64,000 nt of DNA, taken from contig MGTT01000009.1 of assembly GCA_001799575.1 (NCBI GenBank), forward strand, positions 1 through 64,000, in the 5' to 3' direction. Below are positions 24,433-33,464 of the stretch, in pieces. The stretch comes from Elusimicrobia bacterium GWA2_56_46 (GTDB lineage: Bacteria; Elusimicrobiota; Elusimicrobia; Elusimicrobiales; UBA9959). How positions within the stretch are numbered: position 1 is the stretch's first letter; each line of letters begins with the position of its first letter. The position numbers and the translations under genes were made by a program. The notes beneath the pieces are model-generated. The model did not search any database, had not been told where the DNA came from, and was given only the letters and a program-made list of their open reading frames with translations.

Positions 24433-24705
24433 GCTAGTGCTCTGACCGGATAATACGCGGCGTTTATGACGCGGCGATTTTGACTTCCGGCTAGGCGCGA
24501 GGAGCGAGCATGCCTTGCGGCATGTAAGCGACGAGCAACGACGCCGGAAGTCAAAAGCGCCGCGCCCCCCGGGGGAGGCCCGCTCTTGGCCGATTGCTTC
24601 GTTGCTCCTCATTCAGATATGCGCCGCTATCCTCATTCGTCGCGCCTCGCACTCGCCCAAGACTCGGGCCTTCAAAACGCCGCGTATTATCCGGTCAGAG
24701 CACTA
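24433..24705. mobile_element. MITE-like element with 32-bp perfect inverted ends
   Basis: Bases 24433-24464 are the exact reverse complement of 24674-24705. Inside, 24471-24491 pairs with 24543-24563 (two differences), and a further hairpin joins ggcccg near 24578 to cgggcc near 24665. No transposase gene is present. The 273-bp length, terminal inverted repeats and lack of coding content fit a miniature inverted-repeat transposable element. No clear target duplication is visible at the ends. It fills most of the 363-bp gap before the Cache gene. Confidence 0.6.
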
Positions 24706-24788
24706 GTTACATTTAATATAATTTGGAGAGCGGCAACAAACTAAATTTTGGTAGGATATACAAGGGATGTTCAAAAGGGGAGAAATGC

Positions 24789-25730
24789 ATGGACGGCAAT
24801 AATAAATACAAGTTTCTGGCGGCGGTTTCTTTCATGTTCCTGCTGCCGTTCCTGATCCTCAGCGGGCATTTCTTCAGCGGCAACAGGGAGCTTGAAAAGA
24901 GGGACGCGCTCTCTTACATGGAATTCAGGACCAGAACCGCGGCGAATATCGCCTCCGATCTCCTGACGCTTAATTACGATATTTCCAAACTCGCCGCTTC
25001 CCCGGAACTTCTCGGCGTTTCCGGCGCGGCCCGGAAAAAACTCCTGGAGGAGAAGATCCGGGAAAAACCCAGCATATATTCCGAGTTTTCCATTCTGAAC
25101 GCCGCCGGGAAAGAAGTTCTGAAAACCGGTTCGCCGGCCCCCAAAGAACTGAAAGATTATTCAAAGACCGAACTTTTCAGGAGCGCGGTTTCAGGAACCG
25201 GGCCGGCGGGCGCGGTCGAGTACGGCGAGTATACCCCGCCGGCCCTTGTGCTGGCGGAACCGCTTGCCGGACGCCGCGGCTCCAGGGCCGATGGCTTTTT
25301 GCTGGCCCGCATGAGCCTGGCTTATCTGGGCGAGGTCGTGCGGGCTATGGGGCGCAATTCCTCCGGCGATCTTGGCTTCATGGACGCCGGCGGCCAGGTG
25401 ATAGGCGATTCGCTGGGGCGCTCTATAATAACGCCCGGCATCAGAGCCCCGGCGGAAGTGCTGAGGGCCGCGGAAGCGGCGTCCGCAAGGGGACTGGACT
25501 CTTTCAAAGGCGAACTTCCCTCCGGGGGGCGGTCCAGCCTTGTGTCCCTGGCCAATATCTCCGGCACCCGCTGGTGGGTATTTGAAGTAGTGGATGCCTC
25601 CGCTCCATTGGATTATTCCGCCGCTTTATGGGCCGGACGGGTGGTTCTGACCGGGGTGTTTCTTATCCTGATCTTTTCGTTCATTTCCTACAAACTGGCC
25701 CTGCTGTGGCTGACAAAGGATTTTGTATAA
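24789..25730 (+). CDS. Orphan Cache-type membrane sensor without output domain
   Basis: A 313-residue protein with a membrane helix at about residues 9-30, an extracytoplasmic domain of about 250 residues with double-Cache features, and a second helix at about 283-307. Cache features include the long helix after the first membrane span and the ILNAAGKEVLKTG strand-turn. The protein ends six residues after the second helix, so no HAMP, kinase, GGDEF or chemotaxis domain follows. A GGGGAG ribosome binding site supports ATG at 24789. It may signal through a partner, or it may be a truncated receptor. Confidence 0.75.
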   Translation: MDGNNKYKFLAAVSFMFLLPFLILSGHFFSGNRELEKRDALSYMEFRTRTAANIASDLLTLNYDISKLAASPELLGVSGAARKKLLEEKIREKPSIYSEFSILNAAGKEVLKTGSPAPKELKDYSKTELFRSAVSGTGPAGAVEYGEYTPPALVLAEPLAGRRGSRADGFLLARMSLAYLGEVVRAMGRNSSGDLGFMDAGGQVIGDSLGRSIITPGIRAPAEVLRAAEAASARGLDSFKGELPSGGRSSLVSLANISGTRWWVFEVVDASAPLDYSAALWAGRVVLTGVFLILIFSFISYKLALLWLTKDFV

Positions 25731-25768
25731 TAACAACGGGGGCTTCTGTTAAATAATCCGAGGTGACT

Positions 25769-27265
25769 GTGCTGCGCGCGAATCCGCATCTCATTGAGAT
25801 AAATGCCAGGCTGTGGCTTAAGGCGTTGAGGAAGAAATATTCCCTCAACGAGATGACTCTTTCCACTATTCCGGAAGAAGAGTGGCTTGAACTCAGGCAC
25901 CTGGGTATAGATATAGTGTGGCTTATGGGCGTCTGGGCGCCCAGCCCGGAATCCGCAGCCATAGCGCTCGCCGACGAGGGGCTGCTTGCGGAAATAAAAA
26001 AGATCTCTCCGGAACTGGGGCCGGCGGACATCGGCCCCTCCCCGTACGCGATCCACAATTACAAACTTAACCCGGAACTCGGCTTCGAATGGGAATTAAA
26101 GGCCCTGAAAGAGAGGCTTAATTCCATGGGGATGAAACTTCTGCTGGATTTCGTTTCCAACCATACGGCCAAGGATAATAATTTTTTGCGGGAGTGCCCC
26201 GAGTGTTTTATCACCGGCTCGGAGGAGGATCATAAGGCGCATCCCGGCTGGTTCTTTCCGCTGGAGATAAACGGCAAAAAAACCTACGTGGCCTATGGCC
26301 GCGACCCCAATTTTCCGCCCTGGACCGATTCGGCCCAGTTCAATTATTTCAACCCGTTCACCAGGGAAAAAAGACTGGAACTCCTGCTCCAGCTGGCTGA
26401 GGTCTGCGACGGGGTGCGCTGCGACATGGTGATGCTTACGCTTAACGATACCCACGAGAGCACCTGGGGCTGGCTGCTGCGCAAGCAGGGTTTCAAGAAG
26501 CCGGGGGAGGAATTCTGGGAACGGGCTATCCGGACGGTGCAGGAACAATACCCGGAATTTATTTTTCTGGCCGAAGTGTACTGGGGGCTTGAGTGGCGGG
26601 TTCAGCTGATGGGTTTTGATTACACTTACGATAAGGTGACCTACGACCGTCTGCGCTTCATGGGCGCCGACGAGGTCAGGGGCCATCTGCGCGCGGAAAA
26701 GCTTTACCAGAAACGGTCGGTGCGCTTTATAGACAACCATGACGAGACGCCGTCCATTACGGCGTTCGGGCCCGAAAAGGCTTTCGCGGCCGCGGTCATT
26801 ATCTCCACCATAAAGGGCCTCAGGTTCTACAGCGATCTGCAGCTGGAGGGCCTGCGGCACAAGGTGCCCCTTCAGTTGAACGGGATCTGGGAGCGCTCCC
26901 CGGATCTGGCCGTGCGCAAGTTTTACGAGAAGCTTTTAAAGATCGTGGATCATCCCGCGTTCCACGGCGGAGAGTGGAATCTGCTGGATGTGCGCCAGTG
27001 CGGCGCGCAGAACCAGTCCGGCAGGAATATCCTGGCCTGGAGCTGGGTGCAGCGGCGCACCATAAAGATCGTGGCGGTCAATTACTCCAACACTCCGTCC
27101 TGCGGCATTATTAATATTTCCGTTAAAGGCGCGGGCGACGGCGCCACCATCTTCGAGGAGCTGTCGGACAGGTTTTTTTCTTTCAGCGCCGAGGATCTCG
27201 CCGGAGGCCTGGTCCTGAGGGAGATGCCCCCCTACTCAGCCCGCATCTTCGACGTGGAATTTTAA
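25769..27265 (+). CDS. GH13 alpha-amylase-family glycosidase
   Basis: A 498-residue cytoplasmic (no signal peptide) GH13 enzyme. Conserved regions are DFVSNHT (region I), GVRCDMVML with the nucleophile Asp at about 218, FLAEVYWG with the acid/base Glu at about 268, and FIDNHDE with the transition-state Asp at about 325. An all-beta C-terminal domain follows. GTG at 25769 follows a CGAGG site at about 5 bp; GTG at 25763 is possible. It probably acts on alpha-glucans such as glycogen or maltodextrin, though the exact specificity is unclear. Its stop shares TTAA with the convergent comF stop. Confidence 0.87.
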   Translation: MLRANPHLIEINARLWLKALRKKYSLNEMTLSTIPEEEWLELRHLGIDIVWLMGVWAPSPESAAIALADEGLLAEIKKISPELGPADIGPSPYAIHNYKLNPELGFEWELKALKERLNSMGMKLLLDFVSNHTAKDNNFLRECPECFITGSEEDHKAHPGWFFPLEINGKKTYVAYGRDPNFPPWTDSAQFNYFNPFTREKRLELLLQLAEVCDGVRCDMVMLTLNDTHESTWGWLLRKQGFKKPGEEFWERAIRTVQEQYPEFIFLAEVYWGLEWRVQLMGFDYTYDKVTYDRLRFMGADEVRGHLRAEKLYQKRSVRFIDNHDETPSITAFGPEKAFAAAVIISTIKGLRFYSDLQLEGLRHKVPLQLNGIWERSPDLAVRKFYEKLLKIVDHPAFHGGEWNLLDVRQCGAQNQSGRNILAWSWVQRRTIKIVAVNYSNTPSCGIINISVKGAGDGATIFEELSDRFFSFSAEDLAGGLVLREMPPYSARIFDVEF

Positions 27266-27996
27266 GGTTCCCTTGCCAGCGTTAGCGCCGCCGCGTCTTT
27301 GGCCCCGGCTTTCAGAAGCGTTCCCGCCAATTCATTCACCGTGGAAAGAGTGGTCGCCACATCGTCTATAATAAGCACCCGCCGGCCTTTCAGGAGTTCC
27401 GGTTTCACCGCCTTAAAAGCCCCTTTCACGTTCCCGCGCCGGTCTTCTTTTGAAAGTCCGGTCTGGGAGGGGGTATTTCTCACCCTTTCCACCGCGCCTT
27501 CAAGCAAAAACAGGTTTTTTTCCCGCGCCAGAACCCTGGCCAGCAGTTCCGACTGGTTGAAACCGCGTTCCCGCTCTTTGTCACTGAAAAGAGGAACAGC
27601 GACGAGGAACTTGTAGCCGTTAAGTTCCGCGCTTCCGCCGTAAGCCGCGGCCATTTCCCGGCCCAGTGGTTCCGCCAGATCTCTCCTGCCCCGGTATTTA
27701 AAAGCGTGGATGAGCGATCTGAGTTCCGGATTAAAGGCGAAAGCCGAGCGAACCAGTTCCACATTCGGCCCGCCGCCTTTATGGCCGCGGCAGTCAAAGC
27801 AGTATTCCCCGCCCGACTCAAGCGGGCTGCCGCATTTCCGGCAGCAAAGCCCGGTCAGCGGCTCAAGCGCGCCGCGGCAGTGCGGACATAAGGGTTCGTC
27901 ATCCGTATAAAGCAGATCTTCCCTGCAGTGGGCGCAGGTTCTGGGGAGTAATACGTGCAATAAATATTTCCCGATGTTCTGAAAATTGAGAATCAT
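27262..27996 (-). CDS. comF: ComF-family phosphoribosyltransferase-like protein
   Basis: A 244-residue ComF protein. Residues about 18-70 hold paired CxxC zinc knuckles (CAHC, CPHC, CRKC, CFDC). The C-terminal PRTase domain contains the PRPP-binding motif VLIIDDVATTLST at about 205. ComF supports DNA uptake in competent bacteria and related proteins occur widely outside competence, so the role here is uncertain. It is the gene downstream of the SprA-like gene on the same strand, 3 bases apart. Confidence 0.9.
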   Translation of the reverse strand: MILNFQNIGKYLLHVLLPRTCAHCREDLLYTDDEPLCPHCRGALEPLTGLCCRKCGSPLESGGEYCFDCRGHKGGGPNVELVRSAFAFNPELRSLIHAFKYRGRRDLAEPLGREMAAAYGGSAELNGYKFLVAVPLFSDKERERGFNQSELLARVLAREKNLFLLEGAVERVRNTPSQTGLSKEDRRGNVKGAFKAVKPELLKGRRVLIIDDVATTLSTVNELAGTLLKAGAKDAAALTLAREP

Positions 27997-27999
27997 ATT

Positions 28000-30900
28000 T
28001 TAGAACTGGAACGTCAGGGTGCTGCCGGCCTGATAGGAAATATATTCTTCCTGCTTAAGATAACGGTGCCATAACCGCTGCAGCCCCGCGTTGAAAGTCA
28101 GGCGCAGATTTTTGGCCGCCTCGTAGTCGGCGCTGGAATTAAGCGAGAACAGGCGGTTATTCTCGGCCACGGTTATGGGCGATTTCCTGATAGCGTAGTT
28201 TATAGTGGTCGTCCAGACTATGCGGTTGGTGAAGATGAAGACTTTCTTCATGAAAGGCAGCTTCAGCCCCCTGGGCAGCTGGAGATCCGCCTTTATCAGA
28301 AGGCTGGGGGTGATGGTCAGCGTGTTCTGGGTCACGACCCCAAGGCCGCCTTTGGAAATATCGGAGGCATAGTCTATTTTGGGCGTGAAGCGGAATTTTT
28401 TATAGTCAAAGGTGCTTTGCAGGGTGGCGTCGTTATGGCGCGAACTGCTGACTTTCCGGTCGATCCGGAGATCCTGGCGGCTGGTGAGCCGCGTATTATA
28501 ACTCATCGCGGTGTCGAAGTGATTCCACAGTTTCAGGCGCAAGTCCATTCCATAGGCGTCGGCCAGATCCAGGCTGATGTCCCTGGTCAGATTTGTGTTT
28601 TTTGAGTACTTGAGGTTTATGGTCGCGTTCTGCGTCCAGCGTTCGGATCTGGTCAGTATTTCCAGCTGCGACATGGAAAGGATCATGTCCGGGAAAGTGC
28701 GGTTGACGCTCTTGGTCAGGGTGCCGGTGACCTCCGATCTCTGCACTGAATTCGTGAAATTGTTGCTGATATTCATGGTGTTGAACGGGGCGTTCCTGCC
28801 TTTCAGGGCGAAGCCCTCGAAAGGCTGCCAGCGCTGCGAGGAGCTTACCGTGTCGCGCAGGGTGACGGAATTTCTCTGGGCGAAAGGGCCTTTGGGCTTG
28901 AAGGAATCCCGGAGCCAGAGTTTCTGTTTGAGGTCCAGGCCTTTTTCGATGTTGGCCCAGGAGTCTCCGTCCTGGATCTGGTAGTTGGAGGAGACGACCA
29001 TGGAGCGCAGCAGCCGGTTCCTGGGCGTGAGATCGTTCATGTTGAGGGTCAGGTTGAGCGCGCCCTGGGCGTTGCGGGTGACGGTCTTGATCTCGCCCAC
29101 CTGGTAAACCGCGGAGGATTTCAGCACGGTCACGACCGTCGTATTAAGATTGTTGTTCTCCATCGTGGTGATGGAATAGTTGACGCCCGGGTTCAGCCAG
29201 TTGAAAAGTCTGAAATTGGAATTGAATTCCGCGGTCTGCTGCATGGATTTCGGATACCTGTCGATCCTGTCCGGCGAGGCCGGGGAAAAGCGCTTCTCCC
29301 TGACCTGGGAGAGGGAGTAGCCGGGGTTGAAGGAGGAGCCCCGCCACGGAACGAACGACAGCTTGGCCCCGTAGCTGTCGGTTCTTTCATCCGTGGTGAA
29401 AAGGCCGGCCGCGGCCGCGGTGGACAGTTCTACGGCGTTATAGGCCACCTTGTTCCTGCCCAGCGAATAATTCAGCGCGATATTGCTGGGTACGGCGAAG
29501 AAGTTCAGCGGCGGAGCGTAGGAAAGGTTGGCCGTGTAAACGTCCCTGTCGTCGCGGCGCTTGAGCAGGCTGTAGTCGGCGCGGTTCTTGTTATAGTTAA
29601 AACCCAGCCTGGGCAGGGAGGCTACGTTGAAAGTGCCCGCCGCCGAGCCGTCGAAAGTTTTTACTTTGCCCTGCTGCAGCGAACTGACCAGATTGTTGCC
29701 GCCGGTCACCGCGGTGTTGGCGGTGGTGACCAGCTGGCGCGCGGCCGTGAAGCTCATAGGCAGGAAAGCGAGGCGGGTGATGTTCAGGTAACCGGTCTGG
29801 TGTTCGTTGTCCTGGTTTGAAATAGCCGTCACAGGGGTCTGGAAGTTCTTATCCACGAACCGGTGCTTGCCGCCGAAGTTCATCCACCCCGGGATTTCGA
29901 AAGAGCCCTCCACCTTCCTGGCGTTGCCGACGCGCGTCAGGGGCTTGGCCACGTGGATCTCGTTCAGGTAAACCGTGCCTGAGTGCGCGCCGCCGTCTTT
30001 CACGGAAACTCCGGCCGTTATCTGCGGAACCTGCTGCAGGCTCAGCAGGCCCTTGGATAGGATCGTCACATCGCCCCCCGACGCGGCCCATACGTCCGGG
30101 ACATTGTCGCCGGTGAGATCCGTCTGCTTTATGGTGACCAGTTTCCAGCCTGTGAAGTCAAGCGGGAGCTCAGCCTTGAAATAGTTGTTATCGTCGCCTA
30201 TGCGCAGGAAGAAACTGGCCCCGGAAACCAGGGCGTTTTTAGTCCCTTCGCTGGACTCGTTCTTGACCAGGAAGCGGAACTCCTCGTGCTGGGAAATGTC
30301 TATCGGCCGGACGAATTTGCGGTAGACGAAGTCCGTGGAGGTGGAGGCTGTCCTGGTGTAATTGAGCGCGAGGGTCTGTTCCGAAAGGTTCTTGGAGTTG
30401 GTTTTTTCTTTCTGCTCCGATACGGAGCCGTAAAGCTTGTTGAAAACGTCCGTGGCCGCGCCGCCCGCGGAGAAGATGGGCGTGTAGTCCGGGTTGTCTA
30501 TATTGTTTACCGCCTGAACCTGCAGGGCGGCGGCCGCGGTGGTCTGGCTGACGCTCCAGGTGTTGCCGACCGCGGCCACTCTCGCGAACTTGATGATCCC
30601 GGCGGTGGGGCCCGCGCCGCTGTATTTAAGGGAGATGCGGACCTGCCTGACGCCGCTCCACTTGTAAGTCTCGCCGGCGGCGATGGTCATAGGCGCGAAA
30701 AGAGTGCGCCAGCCGGTGAAATTAACGCTGTCTTTCTGGCTGGAGTCGCTGGTGTCCGTGAACTTGGAGCCGCTGAAGTAACCGAAAGAGCCTCCTGTGA
30801 GATCCTGCGGATCCAGGCGGCCGTTCCTGTTCAGGTCTTCGGAGTCCAGCCGGCCGTTCCCGGCGCCGTAGCGGACCGCGGTCTTCCCGGCCGGCGCGTA

Positions 30901-33351
30901 AAGCCAGCCTGAGTCCTCGGCCGGGGCCAGCTGGTTGTCGCAGTTCGTGTCTTCGCTCTTGGGGGCGTTGTTAAGCGTGATGCCTTTCGAACAGACGAAA
31001 TTCTGGCCGCCGGTCGCGTCGGCGTCTTCGCTGATCTGCCCCAGGTGAATATTGATCAGCGGGCCGCTGCCGTCTCCGTTTACCACCATTTCCAGCGCCG
31101 TTTTCTGGGAAAAGTCCAGCCCGGTGGGCGAGAGGGGGTAAACCACTGAAATTTCGTTGGATTTGGTGAAATCGTAGTTGATGGCGAGCACCTGCTGGCT
31201 GCCTTCCGACGCCGCCGCCGGGTTGATATCACGTTCCTTGACATCTTCGGAGTGCCAGTTCAGGGCGGCCGGATCTGCTGGGCCCAGGGTGGGGTTGGCC
31301 GCTATCTGCCAGGAATTGGCGTCCATGGAGGCGGCGTCGTCCTGCTTTACGCCCTCCATGTTGTCTATCAGCGCGAATTCGTTAAGATTGGGATTGAGCC
31401 GCGACTGCGCCACTTCTCCGCCCAGCGTGGTTCTCAGGCCGAAAATGTTCAGGCTCTTGAGCTGGGTGTCGCCTTCGTAGACCAGCATACTGTCGGTCAG
31501 GTCGGTGATATTGGGGACGGTGTTGGACTTGATGCCGCCCTGGTAGAGCATCGTGCTGCCGATCGAAAAGTGCTGGTTCATGTCGTAGGAGATCCGGCCG
31601 CCCACCATGGACTGGTTTCCTATCCCGCCGAAAGGGGAGACTTCGTAGACGATCTCTATTTTGGAATCCTGCTTTATGCGTTCCGGGTAGTAGAAAGTTA
31701 TGAAGCCGGAGTCGTAGTCTATGAAGTAATCCTCGTTGCGGTTCAGCCTGGCGCCGTCCACGCGCACATTGTCGGACTGCACCACGATATTGGGTTCCAG
31801 GATAAAAGTTTTGAACCTGTAGGAATATTCCACGCGGAACACGCGTTTCGAAACCGGCGCGGCCGAATAGAGCTGCGGATCCGGCAGGGCGGCGTCGGTC
31901 TCCGAGGCGAAAGGCGCCGCGAGATTAAAGACGCCCTGCTCGAAATCCACGAAAATGGGCCCAGGGTAGGTCTGCGGGGGGTTCAGGGAAGCTCCCACTT
32001 CGTTGCGGTTAAGATCCTGCACCTTAAGGCTGAAACTGCCGCGTCCGTCGTCGTGCACGATATTGGTCTGGCCGATGCTGTAATAGGTCTTCAGTTCGCG
32101 GCTGCGGCCCACTTCCGCGGCCCCGAGGGCGGCGTTGGTGGAGATCGCCAGGTCGTTCTGCGTCTTAAGAAGTTTGTAAAGGCCGGAGCCGCCGCCGGTG
32201 AGAGTGGAGGTTGAAGTGTTCTGGGAAAGCTTCGTGCCGCCTCCGAGCCCGCCGTTCTCAAAATCTATGATGACCACATCCTGCGGGTTAAGTGTACGGC
32301 TGAAAGTCACCAGTCCGGTGACGTAGTCGATTATATAATCTATGCCCGGGTTCAGGATCTGGAAGCGCCCGGTATAGGTGGAGGAGGGTACGGCGAGGTC
32401 GTCGGCGCTCATATTGAACACCGTCACCCCGTCGGCCACGGCCTGGTTCTGCTGGTCGATATAGATGCGCTCGGATCGGGATTGGATCGGGAGACGGTCC
32501 CTGTTGCCGAACGTGACGTCGTAGTATTTGCGCCGGAGATAATCCACGTCCCGTATATCCGCGCTCTGGAACTGGGTGTTGCCGGTGAACTGCTTGGTCT
32601 TGGTGATACCCTTGGTGCGAGAGCCGACCAGGGTGAACTTGAAGCGGCTGGTCTTCAGGTCGGCGCGTATGCCGAAGAGCTGCTTGTTATAGGAAACGAA
32701 CTCGGTGGCCGGCAGGGAAAGGTCTATGTCGCCGAAAGAGACATTCTGGACCACGTCGTTAGGGTCGCCCTGGTATACTACGGAAATATCCTGCTTATCC
32801 AGTTTGGTGTCGTCGTAGTCCACGTTGACGGTTATTTTCTGACCCACCTTGCCCTGCATCCGTACCTGCATCTGCTGGGTGATCTCGAACAGGCTCAGCG
32901 AACGCGGCCTGGTGACGGAAGTCTGGTCGTTTATGAAGCGTTTTGACGTGTAGTTCAGGGAAATGACCTTTCTGCCGGTGACGGAGAGCGAGGTGCCGGA
33001 ATCCTTGAATTCAACTTCGGGCGGCGGGGACAGCGGAGTTTCGGTGGAGGCGGCCACTTCCTGGATAGGTTTGAGTTCCGCGCGGTTGAAGCGGCCGGTC
33101 TCTATCTGTTCCCTGACGTTGTTCCAGGCGCCGGGAGAATATTCCGGCGGCGTAATAGCGTCGAGATCGGGCTCAGCGTCCGGCGGATTCTCTTCAGAGC
33201 CGGTGTTCAGCAGCCGCCCCGGGTCGGACCGCTCCAGCAGCAGGAAACGCGCCGTGCCGGTGGAGGGGGACGCCAGATACGGTTCCCCGGCCCGGGCGGG
33301 GCCCGGGAACACTGCAAGCGCGAGGAACAGAATAGTTAAGTTCTTTTTCAC
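28000..33351 (-). CDS. Giant SprA-like outer-membrane beta-barrel protein
   Basis: About 1783 residues, with a signal peptide ending ARAG. The protein is rich in beta strands and ends in a phenylalanine, as outer-membrane barrels do. SprA-like features include NVSFGDIDLSLPATEF followed by NKQLFGIRADLKTSRFKFTL, repeated IDYDSGFITF-type strands, and an Asp-rich EDLNRNGRLDPQDL segment resembling dockerin or calcium repeats. In Bacteroidota SprA is the type IX secretion channel. No other T9SS gene lies in the window. GTG at 33351 gives the best signal peptide; GTG at 33387 is an alternative. Confidence 0.75.
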   Translation of the reverse strand: MKKNLTILFLALAVFPGPARAGEPYLASPSTGTARFLLLERSDPGRLLNTGSEENPPDAEPDLDAITPPEYSPGAWNNVREQIETGRFNRAELKPIQEVAASTETPLSPPPEVEFKDSGTSLSVTGRKVISLNYTSKRFINDQTSVTRPRSLSLFEITQQMQVRMQGKVGQKITVNVDYDDTKLDKQDISVVYQGDPNDVVQNVSFGDIDLSLPATEFVSYNKQLFGIRADLKTSRFKFTLVGSRTKGITKTKQFTGNTQFQSADIRDVDYLRRKYYDVTFGNRDRLPIQSRSERIYIDQQNQAVADGVTVFNMSADDLAVPSSTYTGRFQILNPGIDYIIDYVTGLVTFSRTLNPQDVVIIDFENGGLGGGTKLSQNTSTSTLTGGGSGLYKLLKTQNDLAISTNAALGAAEVGRSRELKTYYSIGQTNIVHDDGRGSFSLKVQDLNRNEVGASLNPPQTYPGPIFVDFEQGVFNLAAPFASETDAALPDPQLYSAAPVSKRVFRVEYSYRFKTFILEPNIVVQSDNVRVDGARLNRNEDYFIDYDSGFITFYYPERIKQDSKIEIVYEVSPFGGIGNQSMVGGRISYDMNQHFSIGSTMLYQGGIKSNTVPNITDLTDSMLVYEGDTQLKSLNIFGLRTTLGGEVAQSRLNPNLNEFALIDNMEGVKQDDAASMDANSWQIAANPTLGPADPAALNWHSEDVKERDINPAAASEGSQQVLAINYDFTKSNEISVVYPLSPTGLDFSQKTALEMVVNGDGSGPLINIHLGQISEDADATGGQNFVCSKGITLNNAPKSEDTNCDNQLAPAEDSGWLYAPAGKTAVRYGAGNGRLDSEDLNRNGRLDPQDLTGGSFGYFSGSKFTDTSDSSQKDSVNFTGWRTLFAPMTIAAGETYKWSGVRQVRISLKYSGAGPTAGIIKFARVAAVGNTWSVSQTTAAAALQVQAVNNIDNPDYTPIFSAGGAATDVFNKLYGSVSEQKEKTNSKNLSEQTLALNYTRTASTSTDFVYRKFVRPIDISQHEEFRFLVKNESSEGTKNALVSGASFFLRIGDDNNYFKAELPLDFTGWKLVTIKQTDLTGDNVPDVWAASGGDVTILSKGLLSLQQVPQITAGVSVKDGGAHSGTVYLNEIHVAKPLTRVGNARKVEGSFEIPGWMNFGGKHRFVDKNFQTPVTAISNQDNEHQTGYLNITRLAFLPMSFTAARQLVTTANTAVTGGNNLVSSLQQGKVKTFDGSAAGTFNVASLPRLGFNYNKNRADYSLLKRRDDRDVYTANLSYAPPLNFFAVPSNIALNYSLGRNKVAYNAVELSTAAAAGLFTTDERTDSYGAKLSFVPWRGSSFNPGYSLSQVREKRFSPASPDRIDRYPKSMQQTAEFNSNFRLFNWLNPGVNYSITTMENNNLNTTVVTVLKSSAVYQVGEIKTVTRNAQGALNLTLNMNDLTPRNRLLRSMVVSSNYQIQDGDSWANIEKGLDLKQKLWLRDSFKPKGPFAQRNSVTLRDTVSSSQRWQPFEGFALKGRNAPFNTMNISNNFTNSVQRSEVTGTLTKSVNRTFPDMILSMSQLEILTRSERWTQNATINLKYSKNTNLTRDISLDLADAYGMDLRLKLWNHFDTAMSYNTRLTSRQDLRIDRKVSSSRHNDATLQSTFDYKKFRFTPKIDYASDISKGGLGVVTQNTLTITPSLLIKADLQLPRGLKLPFMKKVFIFTNRIVWTTTINYAIRKSPITVAENNRLFSLNSSADYEAAKNLRLTFNAGLQRLWHRYLKQEEYISYQAGSTLTFQF

Positions 33352-33464
33352 TTTGAAAACGGAAAATCCACTTCTGGCCCCAGTCACCTGAATGCCAATG
33401 TCCGGCAGACGCGGAAACTTATATTATAATATACTGTAGTGTAAAGGCGTTAAGGATTTATTGC

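Noticed and set aside
31252-32214. 320-codon plus-strand open frame inside the SprA-like gene
   Set aside because: Antisense to a clearly coding beta-barrel gene; no start context or domain.
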